DNA of 10,061 nt from JBOHBN01 sp050698355 (GTDB lineage: Bacteria > Actinomycetota > Actinomycetes > Streptosporangiales > WHST01): the NCBI GenBank assembly GCA_050698355.1, contig JBOHBN010000035.1, forward strand, positions 1-10,061. Reading direction: 5' to 3'. The notes beneath the pieces were generated by a model that ran no database searches, was not told the DNA's origin, and saw only the letters and a list, made by a program, of their open reading frames with translations. The position numbers and the translations under genes are program-made. This document shows, in pieces, positions 1 through 6,055 of the stretch; the first letter of the stretch is position 1, and every line of letters begins with the position of its first letter.

Positions 1-457
1 CGCGAGCGAGCGCGACGCGCTGCTGCTGGCCGCCGGACAGCTGCCGCGGCCGACGGCCCTCCATGCCGGTGAGCTCGACCAGCTCCAGCGCCTCACCGAC
101 GCGCTTCGCGACGTCGGCGCTCGCCACCTTGTGCCGACGCAGCCCGAACGCGACGTTGCCGAACACGTCCATGTGCGGGAAGAGGGCGTAGCTCTGGAAC
201 ACCATATTGACGTCCCGCCTGTTCGGCGGCGTACCAGTCACGTCGTCGCCGTACAGCAACACCCGGCCCGCACTCGGTTCCTCCAGACCGGCGATCACGC
301 GCAGCGTCGTGGTCTTGCCGCATCCGGACGGGCCGAGCAGGGAGAAGAACTCCCCGCCGGCGATGGTGAGGTCGATGTGCTCGACCGCGCGTACGTCGTC
401 GCCGTGGCGGGAGCCGAACTCCTTGGCCACGCCTACCAGCTCGATAGCAGCGTTCAT
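1..457 (-). CDS. potA: Polyamine-type ABC transporter ATP-binding protein (PotA-like), 3' part outside window
   Basis: This is the ATPase subunit of a binding-protein-dependent importer, most like the spermidine/putrescine (PotA) class; it would sit on the cytoplasmic face and energise uptake. The first 152 residues are visible, from the ATG at 457-455. They contain Walker A GPSGCGKTT (residues 42-50), a Q-loop VFQSYALFPHM (Gln88) and the ABC signature LSGGQQQ (140-146). The gene runs off the left edge before Walker B, so the C-terminal regulatory domain cannot be seen. It starts 26 bases after the stop of the aldehyde dehydrogenase on the same strand, so the two are probably co-transcribed, with permease and binding-protein genes expected further left. 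The N-terminal half of PotA, FbpC and CysA-type ATPases is alike, so the polyamine assignment rests largely on the neighbours. Confidence 0.88.
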   Translation of the reverse strand, partial: MNAAIELVGVAKEFGSRHGDDVRAVEHIDLTIAGGEFFSLLGPSGCGKTTTLRVIAGLEEPSAGRVLLYGDDVTGTPPNRRDVNMVFQSYALFPHMDVFGNVAFGLRRHKVASADVAKRVGEALELVELTGMEGRRPRQLSGGQQQRVALAR

Positions 458-483
458 GTGCCAGCCGCCCGTGTGCTCGGTTC

Positions 484-1929
484 TCAGGCCTCGATGTTGG
501 TCATGACGTGCTTGACGCGGGTGTAGTCCTCGAGGCTGTACATGGACAGGTCCTTACCGTGGCCGGAGTGCTTGAATCCGCCGTGTGGCATCTCGGCGAT
601 GATCGGGATGTGGGTGTTGATCCACACGCAGCCGAAGTCGAGGGCCTTGGCCATCCGCATCGCCCGGCCGTGGTCCTTGGTCCAGACGCTGGAGGCCAGG
701 CCGTAGCGCACGCCGTTGGCCCACGCCAGCGCCTGGTCCTCGGCGTCGAAGCCCTGCACGGTGATGACCGGGCCGAAGATCTCGTTCTGGCTCATCTCGT
801 CGTCTTGGCGTAGCCCGGACACGACCGTGGCGGGGAAGAAGTAGCCGGTCTCGCCGAGCCGGGACCCGCCGGTACGCACCTGCGCGTGGTCGGGCGCGCG
901 GTCCAGGAAACCCGCGACCCGGTCGAGCTGGTTGGCGTTGTTCAACGGCCCGAAGTCGGCCCCGGCCACGCCCGGCCCCACAGCCATGCCCTCGGCCTTC
1001 TCGGTCAGCGCCGCCGCCAGGTCGTCGGACACCCGCGGGCCCGCGAGCACGCGGGTCGCGGCGGTGCAGTCCTGCCCCGCGTTGAAGTACCCGGCCTCGG
1101 CGATGCCGGCCGCGGCCGCGGCGATGTCGGCGTCGTCGAAGACGATGACCGGCGCCTTGCCGCCCAGCTCCAGGTGCACCCGCTTCAGGTCGGCCGACGC
1201 GGCCTGCGCGACCTCCTTACCGGCGCGCACGCTGCCGGTGATCGACACCATCTGCGGGATCTCGTGGCCGACCAGCGCCCGGCCGGTGTCACGGTCACCG
1301 CAGACCACGTTGAACACCCCCGGCGGCATGAACTCCGTGGCCATCTCCGCCATCAGCACCGTGCTCGCAGGGGTCGTGTCGGACGGTTTGATCACGATAG
1401 TGTTGCCCGCCGCCAGCGCCGGCGCGAACTTCCACACCGCCATCATCATCGGGTAATTCCACGGCGTGACCTGCGCGCACACCCCGATCGGCTCACGGCG
1501 CACGTACGAGGTATGCCCGGCCATGTACTCACCGGCGGCCTTGCCCTCCAGCACTCGCGCCGCGCCGGCGAAGAACCGGATCTGGTCGACCGCCATCGGG
1601 ATCTCCTCCGCCGCGGCGACCGCGCGGGGCTTGCCGGTGTTGCGGCACTCGGCGTCGAGCAGCTCATCGGCGCGGGTCTCCATCGCATCGGCCAACCGGA
1701 AAAGCGCCAGGCTCCGCTCCGCGGGCGTCGCATCCCGCCAGCGACCGAACGCGGCGGCCGCCGCCCGGCACGCCGCGTCGACGTCCTCCGGCCCGGACAG
1801 CGCCGCCTGCCCGAACTCCGCACCCGTCGTCGGGTCGATCAGCGGCGCGGTGCGGCCACTCGCGGCCGGCACGCGCGCGCCGTCGATGAAGTTGCTCACC
1901 GTCGCCGTGCCCACCTCGGTCGTCATCAT
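484..1929 (-). CDS. patD: Gamma-aminobutyraldehyde dehydrogenase (PatD/YdcW type)
   Basis: This NAD(P)-dependent cytosolic aldehyde dehydrogenase would oxidise 4-aminobutanal, the product of putrescine transamination, to GABA. The 481-residue chain is a normal length for the family. Visible landmarks are the cofactor-binding PWNYPMM segment (Asn158), the general base in LELGGK (Glu254), the catalytic cysteine in NAGQDCTAATR (Cys288), EIFGPV, and a C-terminal EMPHGGFKHSGHGKD. The NAGQDCTAA and EMPHGG..SG.GKD signatures match E. coli YdcW/PatD as I remember it, rather than succinate-semialdehyde or betaine aldehyde dehydrogenases. The reading frame stays open upstream to 2022. I chose the first of two adjacent ATGs (1929) because a GGAAGGTGG site lies just upstream and family members begin near MTTEVG. 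Nearly every glutamate codon I checked is GAG, unlike the aminotransferase on the other side of the regulator. It is divergent from the Lrp-type gene, which probably controls it. Confidence 0.92.
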   Translation of the reverse strand: MMTTEVGTATVSNFIDGARVPAASGRTAPLIDPTTGAEFGQAALSGPEDVDAACRAAAAAFGRWRDATPAERSLALFRLADAMETRADELLDAECRNTGKPRAVAAAEEIPMAVDQIRFFAGAARVLEGKAAGEYMAGHTSYVRREPIGVCAQVTPWNYPMMMAVWKFAPALAAGNTIVIKPSDTTPASTVLMAEMATEFMPPGVFNVVCGDRDTGRALVGHEIPQMVSITGSVRAGKEVAQAASADLKRVHLELGGKAPVIVFDDADIAAAAAGIAEAGYFNAGQDCTAATRVLAGPRVSDDLAAALTEKAEGMAVGPGVAGADFGPLNNANQLDRVAGFLDRAPDHAQVRTGGSRLGETGYFFPATVVSGLRQDDEMSQNEIFGPVITVQGFDAEDQALAWANGVRYGLASSVWTKDHGRAMRMAKALDFGCVWINTHIPIIAEMPHGGFKHSGHGKDLSMYSLEDYTRVKHVMTNIEA

Positions 1930-2036
1930 TGCGGGCCACCTTCCACTCGCCGCGTGACTTGCGTACGACCATGGCACAACATCACCGGTGAGGCAAGGGA
2001 ATCCATCGTCACGAACCCGCATCAGGCACGAATCGC

Positions 2037-2064
2037 TTGACAGCTACGCGTTTGATGACAGGAT
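2037..2064 (+). promoter_or_regulatory. Sigma-70-type promoter of the Lrp/AsnC gene
   Basis: TTGACA (2037-2042) and CAGGAT (2059-2064) are separated by 16 bases. The first is a perfect -35 box; the second fits the actinomycete -10 pattern (TAGGAT-like). Transcription would begin around 2070, about 28 bases before the GTG start of the regulator. An in-frame ATG at 2063 overlaps this -10 box, which argues against it as the start codon. It lies in the 169-base region between the divergent patD and regulator genes, where autoregulation and patD control would be expected. Confidence 0.6.
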
Positions 2065-2098
2065 GGCGAGCACGGAGGCGAACTGGGGGAGGTGCGGC

Positions 2099-2563
2099 GT
2101 GCGGACCCTCGCCGAGGCACCCGTCGACGACATCGCCAAGGCGATCATCGACCAGCTCCAAGCAGACGGCCGCCGCTCGTACGCGGCGATCGGCAAGTCC
2201 GTGGGCATGTCCGAGGCCGCGGTGCGGCAACGGGTGCTGCGGCTGGTCGACGCCGGCGTCATGCAGATCGTCGCGGTCACCGACCCGCTGATGCTCGGGT
2301 TCGCCCGGCAGGCGATGATCGGCGTCCGCGCCGACGGCGACCCCCGCGAAGTCGCCGACAAGCTCGCCACCATCGACGAGATCGACTACGTCGTGCTGTG
2401 CGCCGGCTCCTACGACATCCTGGTCGAGCTCGTCTGCGCAGACGACGACGACCTACTGGCCCTGGTGGGCGAACAGATCCGGGCGATCCCCGGCATACGT
2501 GCCACCGAGACCTTCGTCTACCTCCGACTGATCAAGCAGACCTATACCTGGGGAACCAGATGA
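2099..2563 (+). CDS. Lrp/AsnC-family transcriptional regulator
   Basis: A 154-residue DNA-binding regulator of the Lrp/AsnC type. The N-terminal part (about residues 8-60) is an AsnC winged helix-turn-helix: DDIAKAIIDQLQADGRRSYA followed by IGKSVGMSEAAVRQRVLRLV. The rest is a RAM ligand-binding domain with IDYVVLCAGSYDILVELVC and TETFVYLRL. I chose the GTG at 2099 because GGAGGT (2088-2093) sits five bases upstream, the length then matches the family, and the in-frame ATG at 2063 overlaps the promoter. The frame is open back to 1988. Its stop overlaps the aminotransferase start (ATGA), so the two are translationally coupled. By position it should regulate the aminotransferase and the divergent dehydrogenase in response to a diamine or amino-acid ligand; the ligand is not visible from sequence. 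Confidence 0.9.
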   Translation: MRTLAEAPVDDIAKAIIDQLQADGRRSYAAIGKSVGMSEAAVRQRVLRLVDAGVMQIVAVTDPLMLGFARQAMIGVRADGDPREVADKLATIDEIDYVVLCAGSYDILVELVCADDDDLLALVGEQIRAIPGIRATETFVYLRLIKQTYTWGTR

Positions 2564-3945
2564 CCACACTGCACAACAACCCGACCGCCACCGACGTACA
2601 GGATGCCAGCAAGCGGCACCTGTGGATGCACTTCACCCGCATGTCGGCCTACGCCGACCATGACGTGCCGGTCATCGAACGCGGCGAGGGCGCCTACGTC
2701 TACGACACCGCCGGCAAGCGATACCTCGACGGGCTGTCCGGGCTGTTCGTCGTCCAGGTCGGCCACGGCCGCGCCGAGCTCGCCGAGGCCGCCGCCACCC
2801 AGGCCAAGCAGATCGCCTACTTCCCCGTCTGGTCCTACGCCCACCCCCGCGCCGCCGAACTCGCCGAACGCCTCGCCACCCTCGCGCCCGGCGACCTGAA
2901 CCGGGTGTTCTTCACCACCGGCGGGTCCGAAGCCGTCGAATCGGCATGGAAACTCGCCCGCCAGTACTTCCACGCCATCGGCCAACACACCCGCTACAAG
3001 GTCCTGTCCCGCGTCGCGGCCTACCACGGCACCACCATGGGCGCACTGTCGATCACCGGGCTCGCCGACATCAAGACCCCGTTCGAACCCCTCGTCCCCG
3101 GCGGGGTGCGCATCCCCAACACCAACATCTACCGCGCCCCCGAACACGGCGACGACCCCGCCAGGTTCGGGCAATGGGCCGCCGACGAGATCGAACGCAC
3201 CATCCTCGCCGAAGGCCCCGACACCGTCGCCGCGGTCTACCTCGAACCCGTCCAGAACTCCGGCGGCTGCTTCACCCCACCACCGGGCTACCTCGCCCGC
3301 GTCCGCGACATCTGCGACCGCTACGGGGTCCTCCTGGTCTCCGACGAGGTCATCTGCGCGTTCGGCCGCCTCGGCGAATGGTTCGGCGCGACGCGCTACG
3401 ACTTCCAGCCAGACATCATCACCATGGCCAAGGGCCTCACCTCCGGCTACTCCCCGATGGGCGGCATCATCGCCTCCGACCGGCTGATGGAACCGTTCCT
3501 CACCGGCGAGCAGACCTTTCTGCACGGCATCACCTTCGCCGGCCACCCCGTCTCCGCCGCGGTCGCCCTGGCCAACCTCGACCTGATGGAACGCGAAGAC
3601 CTGCTCGGCAATGTCCGCACCAACGCCGGCGCCTTCCGGGCGACCATCGAGAAGCTCTACGACCTACCCATCGTCGGCGACATCCGCGGCGACGGCTTCT
3701 TCTACGGCATCGAACTGGTCAAGGACAAGAACACCAAGGAAACCTTCACCGACGACGAATGCGAACGGCTGCTCCGCGGCTACCTCTCCCCCGCCCTCTT
3801 CAACGCAGGCCTGGTCTGCCGCGCCGACGACCGCGACGCCCCCGTCAGCCAACTCTCCCCACCCCTCATCAGCGGACAACAACAATTCGACGAAATCGAA
3901 CAGATCCTCCGCGACGTACTCACCGAAGCCGGCAAGCGCCTCTGA
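2560..3945 (+). CDS. Class III PLP aminotransferase, putrescine/diamine-pyruvate type (SpuC-like)
   Basis: A 461-residue fold-type I, class III (omega) aminotransferase. In this setting it probably moves the amino group of putrescine or another diamine to pyruvate, giving 4-aminobutanal for PatD. Landmarks are the phosphate-binding GGS (121-123), YHGTTMGAL, the PLP-pyridine aspartate in VSDEVICAFGRLGEWFG (Asp262), and the Schiff-base lysine in MAKGLTSGY (Lys291). The DEVICxFGRxGEWFG and AKGLTSGYxPMGG segments resemble Pseudomonas SpuC. Beta-alanine or taurine:pyruvate transamination is possible, as these subgroups are close. The ATG overlaps the regulator's stop (ATGA) and GGGGA (2550-2554) supplies a binding site. 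Codon choice stands out: I hand-counted about 21 GAA to 7 GAG glutamate codons, against almost only GAG in patD, puuP and the amidase gene. A 52-bp palindrome begins six bases after the stop. Confidence 0.9.
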   Translation: MTTLHNNPTATDVQDASKRHLWMHFTRMSAYADHDVPVIERGEGAYVYDTAGKRYLDGLSGLFVVQVGHGRAELAEAAATQAKQIAYFPVWSYAHPRAAELAERLATLAPGDLNRVFFTTGGSEAVESAWKLARQYFHAIGQHTRYKVLSRVAAYHGTTMGALSITGLADIKTPFEPLVPGGVRIPNTNIYRAPEHGDDPARFGQWAADEIERTILAEGPDTVAAVYLEPVQNSGGCFTPPPGYLARVRDICDRYGVLLVSDEVICAFGRLGEWFGATRYDFQPDIITMAKGLTSGYSPMGGIIASDRLMEPFLTGEQTFLHGITFAGHPVSAAVALANLDLMEREDLLGNVRTNAGAFRATIEKLYDLPIVGDIRGDGFFYGIELVKDKNTKETFTDDECERLLRGYLSPALFNAGLVCRADDRDAPVSQLSPPLISGQQQFDEIEQILRDVLTEAGKRL

Positions 3946-3951
3946 GTACGC

Positions 3952-4003
3952 CAACGTGTCAGTACGTCAGCCCGCTATAGCGTGCCGACGTACTGACACG
4001 TTG
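3952..4003. repeat. 52-bp near-perfect palindrome, copy 1 of a dispersed element; possible bidirectional terminator
   Basis: Two outer 17-base arms, caacgtgtcagtacgtc (3952-3968) and its exact reverse complement (3987-4003), surround an inner 10-bp perfect palindrome cgctatagcg (3973-3982). Both share the centre 3977.5, so each 26-base half matches the other with only two mismatched pairs. It fills the space between two convergent genes, six bases after the aminotransferase stop and seven bases before the copZ stop, which suits a bidirectional transcription terminator. There is no T-run on either side. A second, partly diverged copy begins at the right edge of the window, so this is a repeated element rather than a one-off hairpin. 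Confidence 0.9.
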
Positions 4004-4010
4004 CGGGAGG

Positions 4011-4217
4011 CTACGACGCCAGCTCGTAGCCCGCCTCGTCGATCGCCGCCGCGACGTCCGCGGGCGCGGGCGGCATCGTCGAGGTCAACCGCACCCGACC
4101 GGACTCCAGGTCGACGTCGACTTGGGTGACGCCGTCGAGCTCGGTCAGCTCGTCGGTCACCGCGCGCACGCAGTGCTGGCAGGTCATTCCGACAACCGTG
4201 TACGTCGATTCGCTCAC
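4011..4217 (-). CDS. copZ: Copper chaperone, heavy-metal-associated domain (CopZ)
   Basis: A 68-residue single-domain HMA protein that would bind Cu(I) in the cytosol and hand it to an export ATPase or to CsoR. The metal site is MTCQHC near the N-terminus (CxxC), and the rest follows the babbabb ferredoxin-like pattern ending in AAAIDEAGYEL. Translation starts at a GTG (4217). A GGAGA motif directly after the csoR stop supplies the binding site, and only 13 bases separate the two genes, so they form one operon. No CopA-type ATPase is seen in the window; it may be elsewhere in the genome. Confidence 0.93.
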   Translation of the reverse strand: MSESTYTVVGMTCQHCVRAVTDELTELDGVTQVDVDLESGRVRLTSTMPPAPADVAAAIDEAGYELAS

Positions 4218-4230
4218 CGTGCTTGTCTCC

Positions 4231-4512
4231 TCATGAGCGCACCAGGCGGGCGATCGCCTGGCTCGCCTCGGTCACCTTCTCCTCGGCCTCCGCACCACCC
4301 GCGGCGATCGCGTCGCTGACGCAGTGCTTCAGGTGCTCGTCCAGCAGGCCGAGTGACACGGCCTGCAGCGCCCGGGTCGCCGCCGACACCTGCGTCAAGA
4401 TGTCGATGCAGTACTCGTCGTTCTCCACCATCCGTTGCAGGCCGCGCACCTGTCCCTCGACCCGCCGCAGCCGGCGCAGGTAGGCGTCCTTCTCCTCGGT
4501 GTAGCCGCGCAT
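4231..4512 (-). CDS. csoR: Copper-sensing repressor CsoR
   Basis: A 93-residue, all-helical CsoR/RcnR-family (DUF156) repressor that leaves DNA on binding Cu(I). The Cu(I) ligand triad is present as Cys35 (EYCIDILTQ), His60 and Cys64 (LLDEHLKHC), the spacing known from Mycobacterium tuberculosis CsoR, and Tyr34 matches the second-shell tyrosine. The arginine-rich RRLRRVEGQVRGLQRMV at the N-terminus is the usual DNA-contact region. The ATG at 4512 follows a GGAGGT site directly. copZ follows after 13 bases. An inverted repeat of CsoR-operator type lies 25 bases upstream, pointing to autoregulation. The C-H-C triad favours copper over nickel or formaldehyde sensing. Confidence 0.95.
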   Translation of the reverse strand: MRGYTEEKDAYLRRLRRVEGQVRGLQRMVENDEYCIDILTQVSAATRALQAVSLGLLDEHLKHCVSDAIAAGGAEAEEKVTEASQAIARLVRS

Positions 4513-4537
4513 GTCACCTCCATCTAGCAGTACACCT

Positions 4538-4552
4538 TACCCGTAGAGGGTA
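4538..4552. promoter_or_regulatory. Predicted CsoR operator
   Basis: TACCC-gtaga-GGGTA is a perfect 5-5-5 inverted repeat, read ATACCCTCTACGGGTA on the csoR strand. CsoR operators in Bacillus, Streptomyces and mycobacteria share this ACCC..GGGT layout. On the csoR strand it overlaps a TAAGGT sequence that could be the -10 box, so bound CsoR would block transcription of csoR-copZ. It is also about 20 bases upstream of the predicted -35 box of the divergent permease gene, so an effect on that gene is possible but unproven. Confidence 0.75.
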
Positions 4553-4569
4553 TATCCGGTGACCTCTCC

Positions 4570-4599
4570 TTGTTCGTCCCCGCAGCGGACGAGTAACCT
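4570..4599 (+). promoter_or_regulatory. Possible promoter of the puuP-amidase operon
   Basis: TTGTTC (4570-4575) and TAACCT (4594-4599) are 18 bases apart, about 55 bases before the permease start codon. The spacer contains the inverted repeat CGTCC (4575-4579) / GGACG (4587-4591), which could be an operator. The match to consensus is moderate and was not scored. Confidence 0.35.
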
Positions 4600-4654
4600 C
4601 CCGCCAGGATTCGGGCGTTCCGACGCCGCGCCGGCAGCCCCGAGAGGACCTGCG

Positions 4655-6055
4655 ATGCCGCTGCCATCCAATGACGACCCGCAGCCGCGTGCCCGGCTCA
4701 ACCGTGTGCTCGGCATGCCCGCGCTGGTGCTGTTCGGCCTGGCGTACATGGTCCCGCTCACGGTGTTCACCACGTACGGGGTCGTCGCCGACATGACCGC
4801 CGGGCACGTGCCCACGGCGTACGTCGTGACGCTGGCGGCCATGGTGTTCACCGCGTACAGCTACGGCCGGATGGTGCGCGCACACCCGTTCGCCGGCTCC
4901 GCGTACACCTACACGCAGAAGTCGTTCGGCGGGCATCTGGGCTTCATGACGGGCTGGGCGTTGATGCTCGACTACATCTTCCTGCCCATGATCAACTATC
5001 TGGTCATAGGGATCTACCTGAGCGCAAGCTTTCCCGCGATTCCCAACTGGGTGTGGATCGTCGCCGCGATCGTCCTCGTGACCGGGCTCAACGTCCTCGG
5101 CATCAAGCTCGTCACCGCGGCCAACCTCGCGCTCATCGCCATCCAGGCCGTGTTCATCGTGGTGTTCGTGGCGATGTCGGTGCACACCATGACGCGGAAC
5201 GGCACACCGCCGCTCGCCTCACCCTTCGTCGACTCGAGCCTGCACCTTTCGACCGTCTTCGCTGGCGCGGCCGTGCTGTGCCTCTCGTTCCTGGGCTTCG
5301 ACGCGGTATCGACTCTCTCGGAGGAGACGCGCGACGCGCGCCGGCGCATCCCGCGCGCCATCATGCTCGTCACGCTCATCGGCGGCGGCGTATTCATCGG
5401 CATCTCGTACGTGGGCCACCTCGTGTTCCCGCACTGGCAGGACTTCACCAACGTCGACTCCGCGGCGCTCGACGTGATGAAGGTGGCAGGGGGAGCGTTC
5501 CTCACCACGTTCTTCACTGCGGCGTTCGTCTCCGGCGCCTTCGCCTCCGCGATGGCTTCGCAGGCAAGCGTGTCGCGCATCCTCTACGCGATGGGGCGCG
5601 ACGGCGTGCTCCCGAGCCGCTTCTTCGGCCGGCTGCACGCGCGCTTCCAGACCCCCGCGCTGGCCACCCTGGTCGTCGGGGTGCTATCCCTGGTCGCACT
5701 GGGTATCAGCCTGGAGCTCGCATCCTCGATGATCAGCTTCGGTGCGCTCGTCGCCTTCTCCTTCGTCAACCTGTCGGTCATCAAGCACTACGTCGTCGAC
5801 CGCAGGAAGCGGACACGCGTCGACATGCTCAAGTACGGTGTCGTGCCGGGTATAGGCGTCCTGCTGACCTTGTGGTTGTGGACCAGCCTGTCGGGGACCA
5901 CGTTCGTGGTCGGCCTGAGCTGGGCGGCGGTCGGGTTCATCTACCTGCTCGGGCTCACCCGCATGTTCAGGCGGCGCCCGCCCGAGCTCCACATGGTCGA
6001 CGAGGAGGCGTCTGAGGACGTGGACGCGCAGCAGATGGGTCCGGTCGCCCGATGA
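4655..6055 (+). CDS. puuP: APC-superfamily putrescine importer (PuuP-like)
   Basis: A 466-residue integral membrane permease of the amino acid-polyamine-organocation superfamily with about 12 hydrophobic segments. Several stretches closely follow E. coli PuuP as I recall it: GLAYMVPLTVFTTYGVV, HPFAGSAYTYTQKSFG, LMLDYIFLPMINYL, CLSFLGFDAVSTLSEET, ASQASVSRILYAMGRDGVLP and SFGALVAFSFVNLSV. Proton-driven putrescine uptake is therefore the best guess; another amine or amide substrate is possible given the coupled amidase. The frame is open from 4559, but I chose the ATG at 4655 because GAGAGGA (4642-4648) precedes it at good spacing and the upstream residues are Pro/Ala/Ser-rich with no family match. 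The short cytoplasmic tail is acidic. The stop overlaps the amidase start (ATGA). Confidence 0.88.
   Translation: MPLPSNDDPQPRARLNRVLGMPALVLFGLAYMVPLTVFTTYGVVADMTAGHVPTAYVVTLAAMVFTAYSYGRMVRAHPFAGSAYTYTQKSFGGHLGFMTGWALMLDYIFLPMINYLVIGIYLSASFPAIPNWVWIVAAIVLVTGLNVLGIKLVTAANLALIAIQAVFIVVFVAMSVHTMTRNGTPPLASPFVDSSLHLSTVFAGAAVLCLSFLGFDAVSTLSEETRDARRRIPRAIMLVTLIGGGVFIGISYVGHLVFPHWQDFTNVDSAALDVMKVAGGAFLTTFFTAAFVSGAFASAMASQASVSRILYAMGRDGVLPSRFFGRLHARFQTPALATLVVGVLSLVALGISLELASSMISFGALVAFSFVNLSVIKHYVVDRRKRTRVDMLKYGVVPGIGVLLTLWLWTSLSGTTFVVGLSWAAVGFIYLLGLTRMFRRRPPELHMVDEEASEDVDAQQMGPVAR

Noticed and set aside
1930..2022. N-terminal extension of the aldehyde dehydrogenase
   Set aside because: The added residues do not resemble the family and a good ribosome binding site precedes the ATG at 1929.
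886..2040. A 384-residue open frame on the plus strand opposite patD
   Set aside because: It is antisense to a clear aldehyde dehydrogenase, is Arg/His/Gly-rich with no recognisable motif, and is explained by GC-rich third positions keeping the opposite strand open.
2542..3546. A 334-residue minus-strand frame opposite the aminotransferase
   Set aside because: Gly/Val/Ala/Asp-rich mirror of a codon-biased gene, with no motif or independent ribosome binding site.
4559..4654. N-terminal extension of the PuuP-like permease
   Set aside because: It would start inside the promoter region, is Pro/Ala/Ser-rich without family similarity, and the ATG at 4655 has a better binding site.
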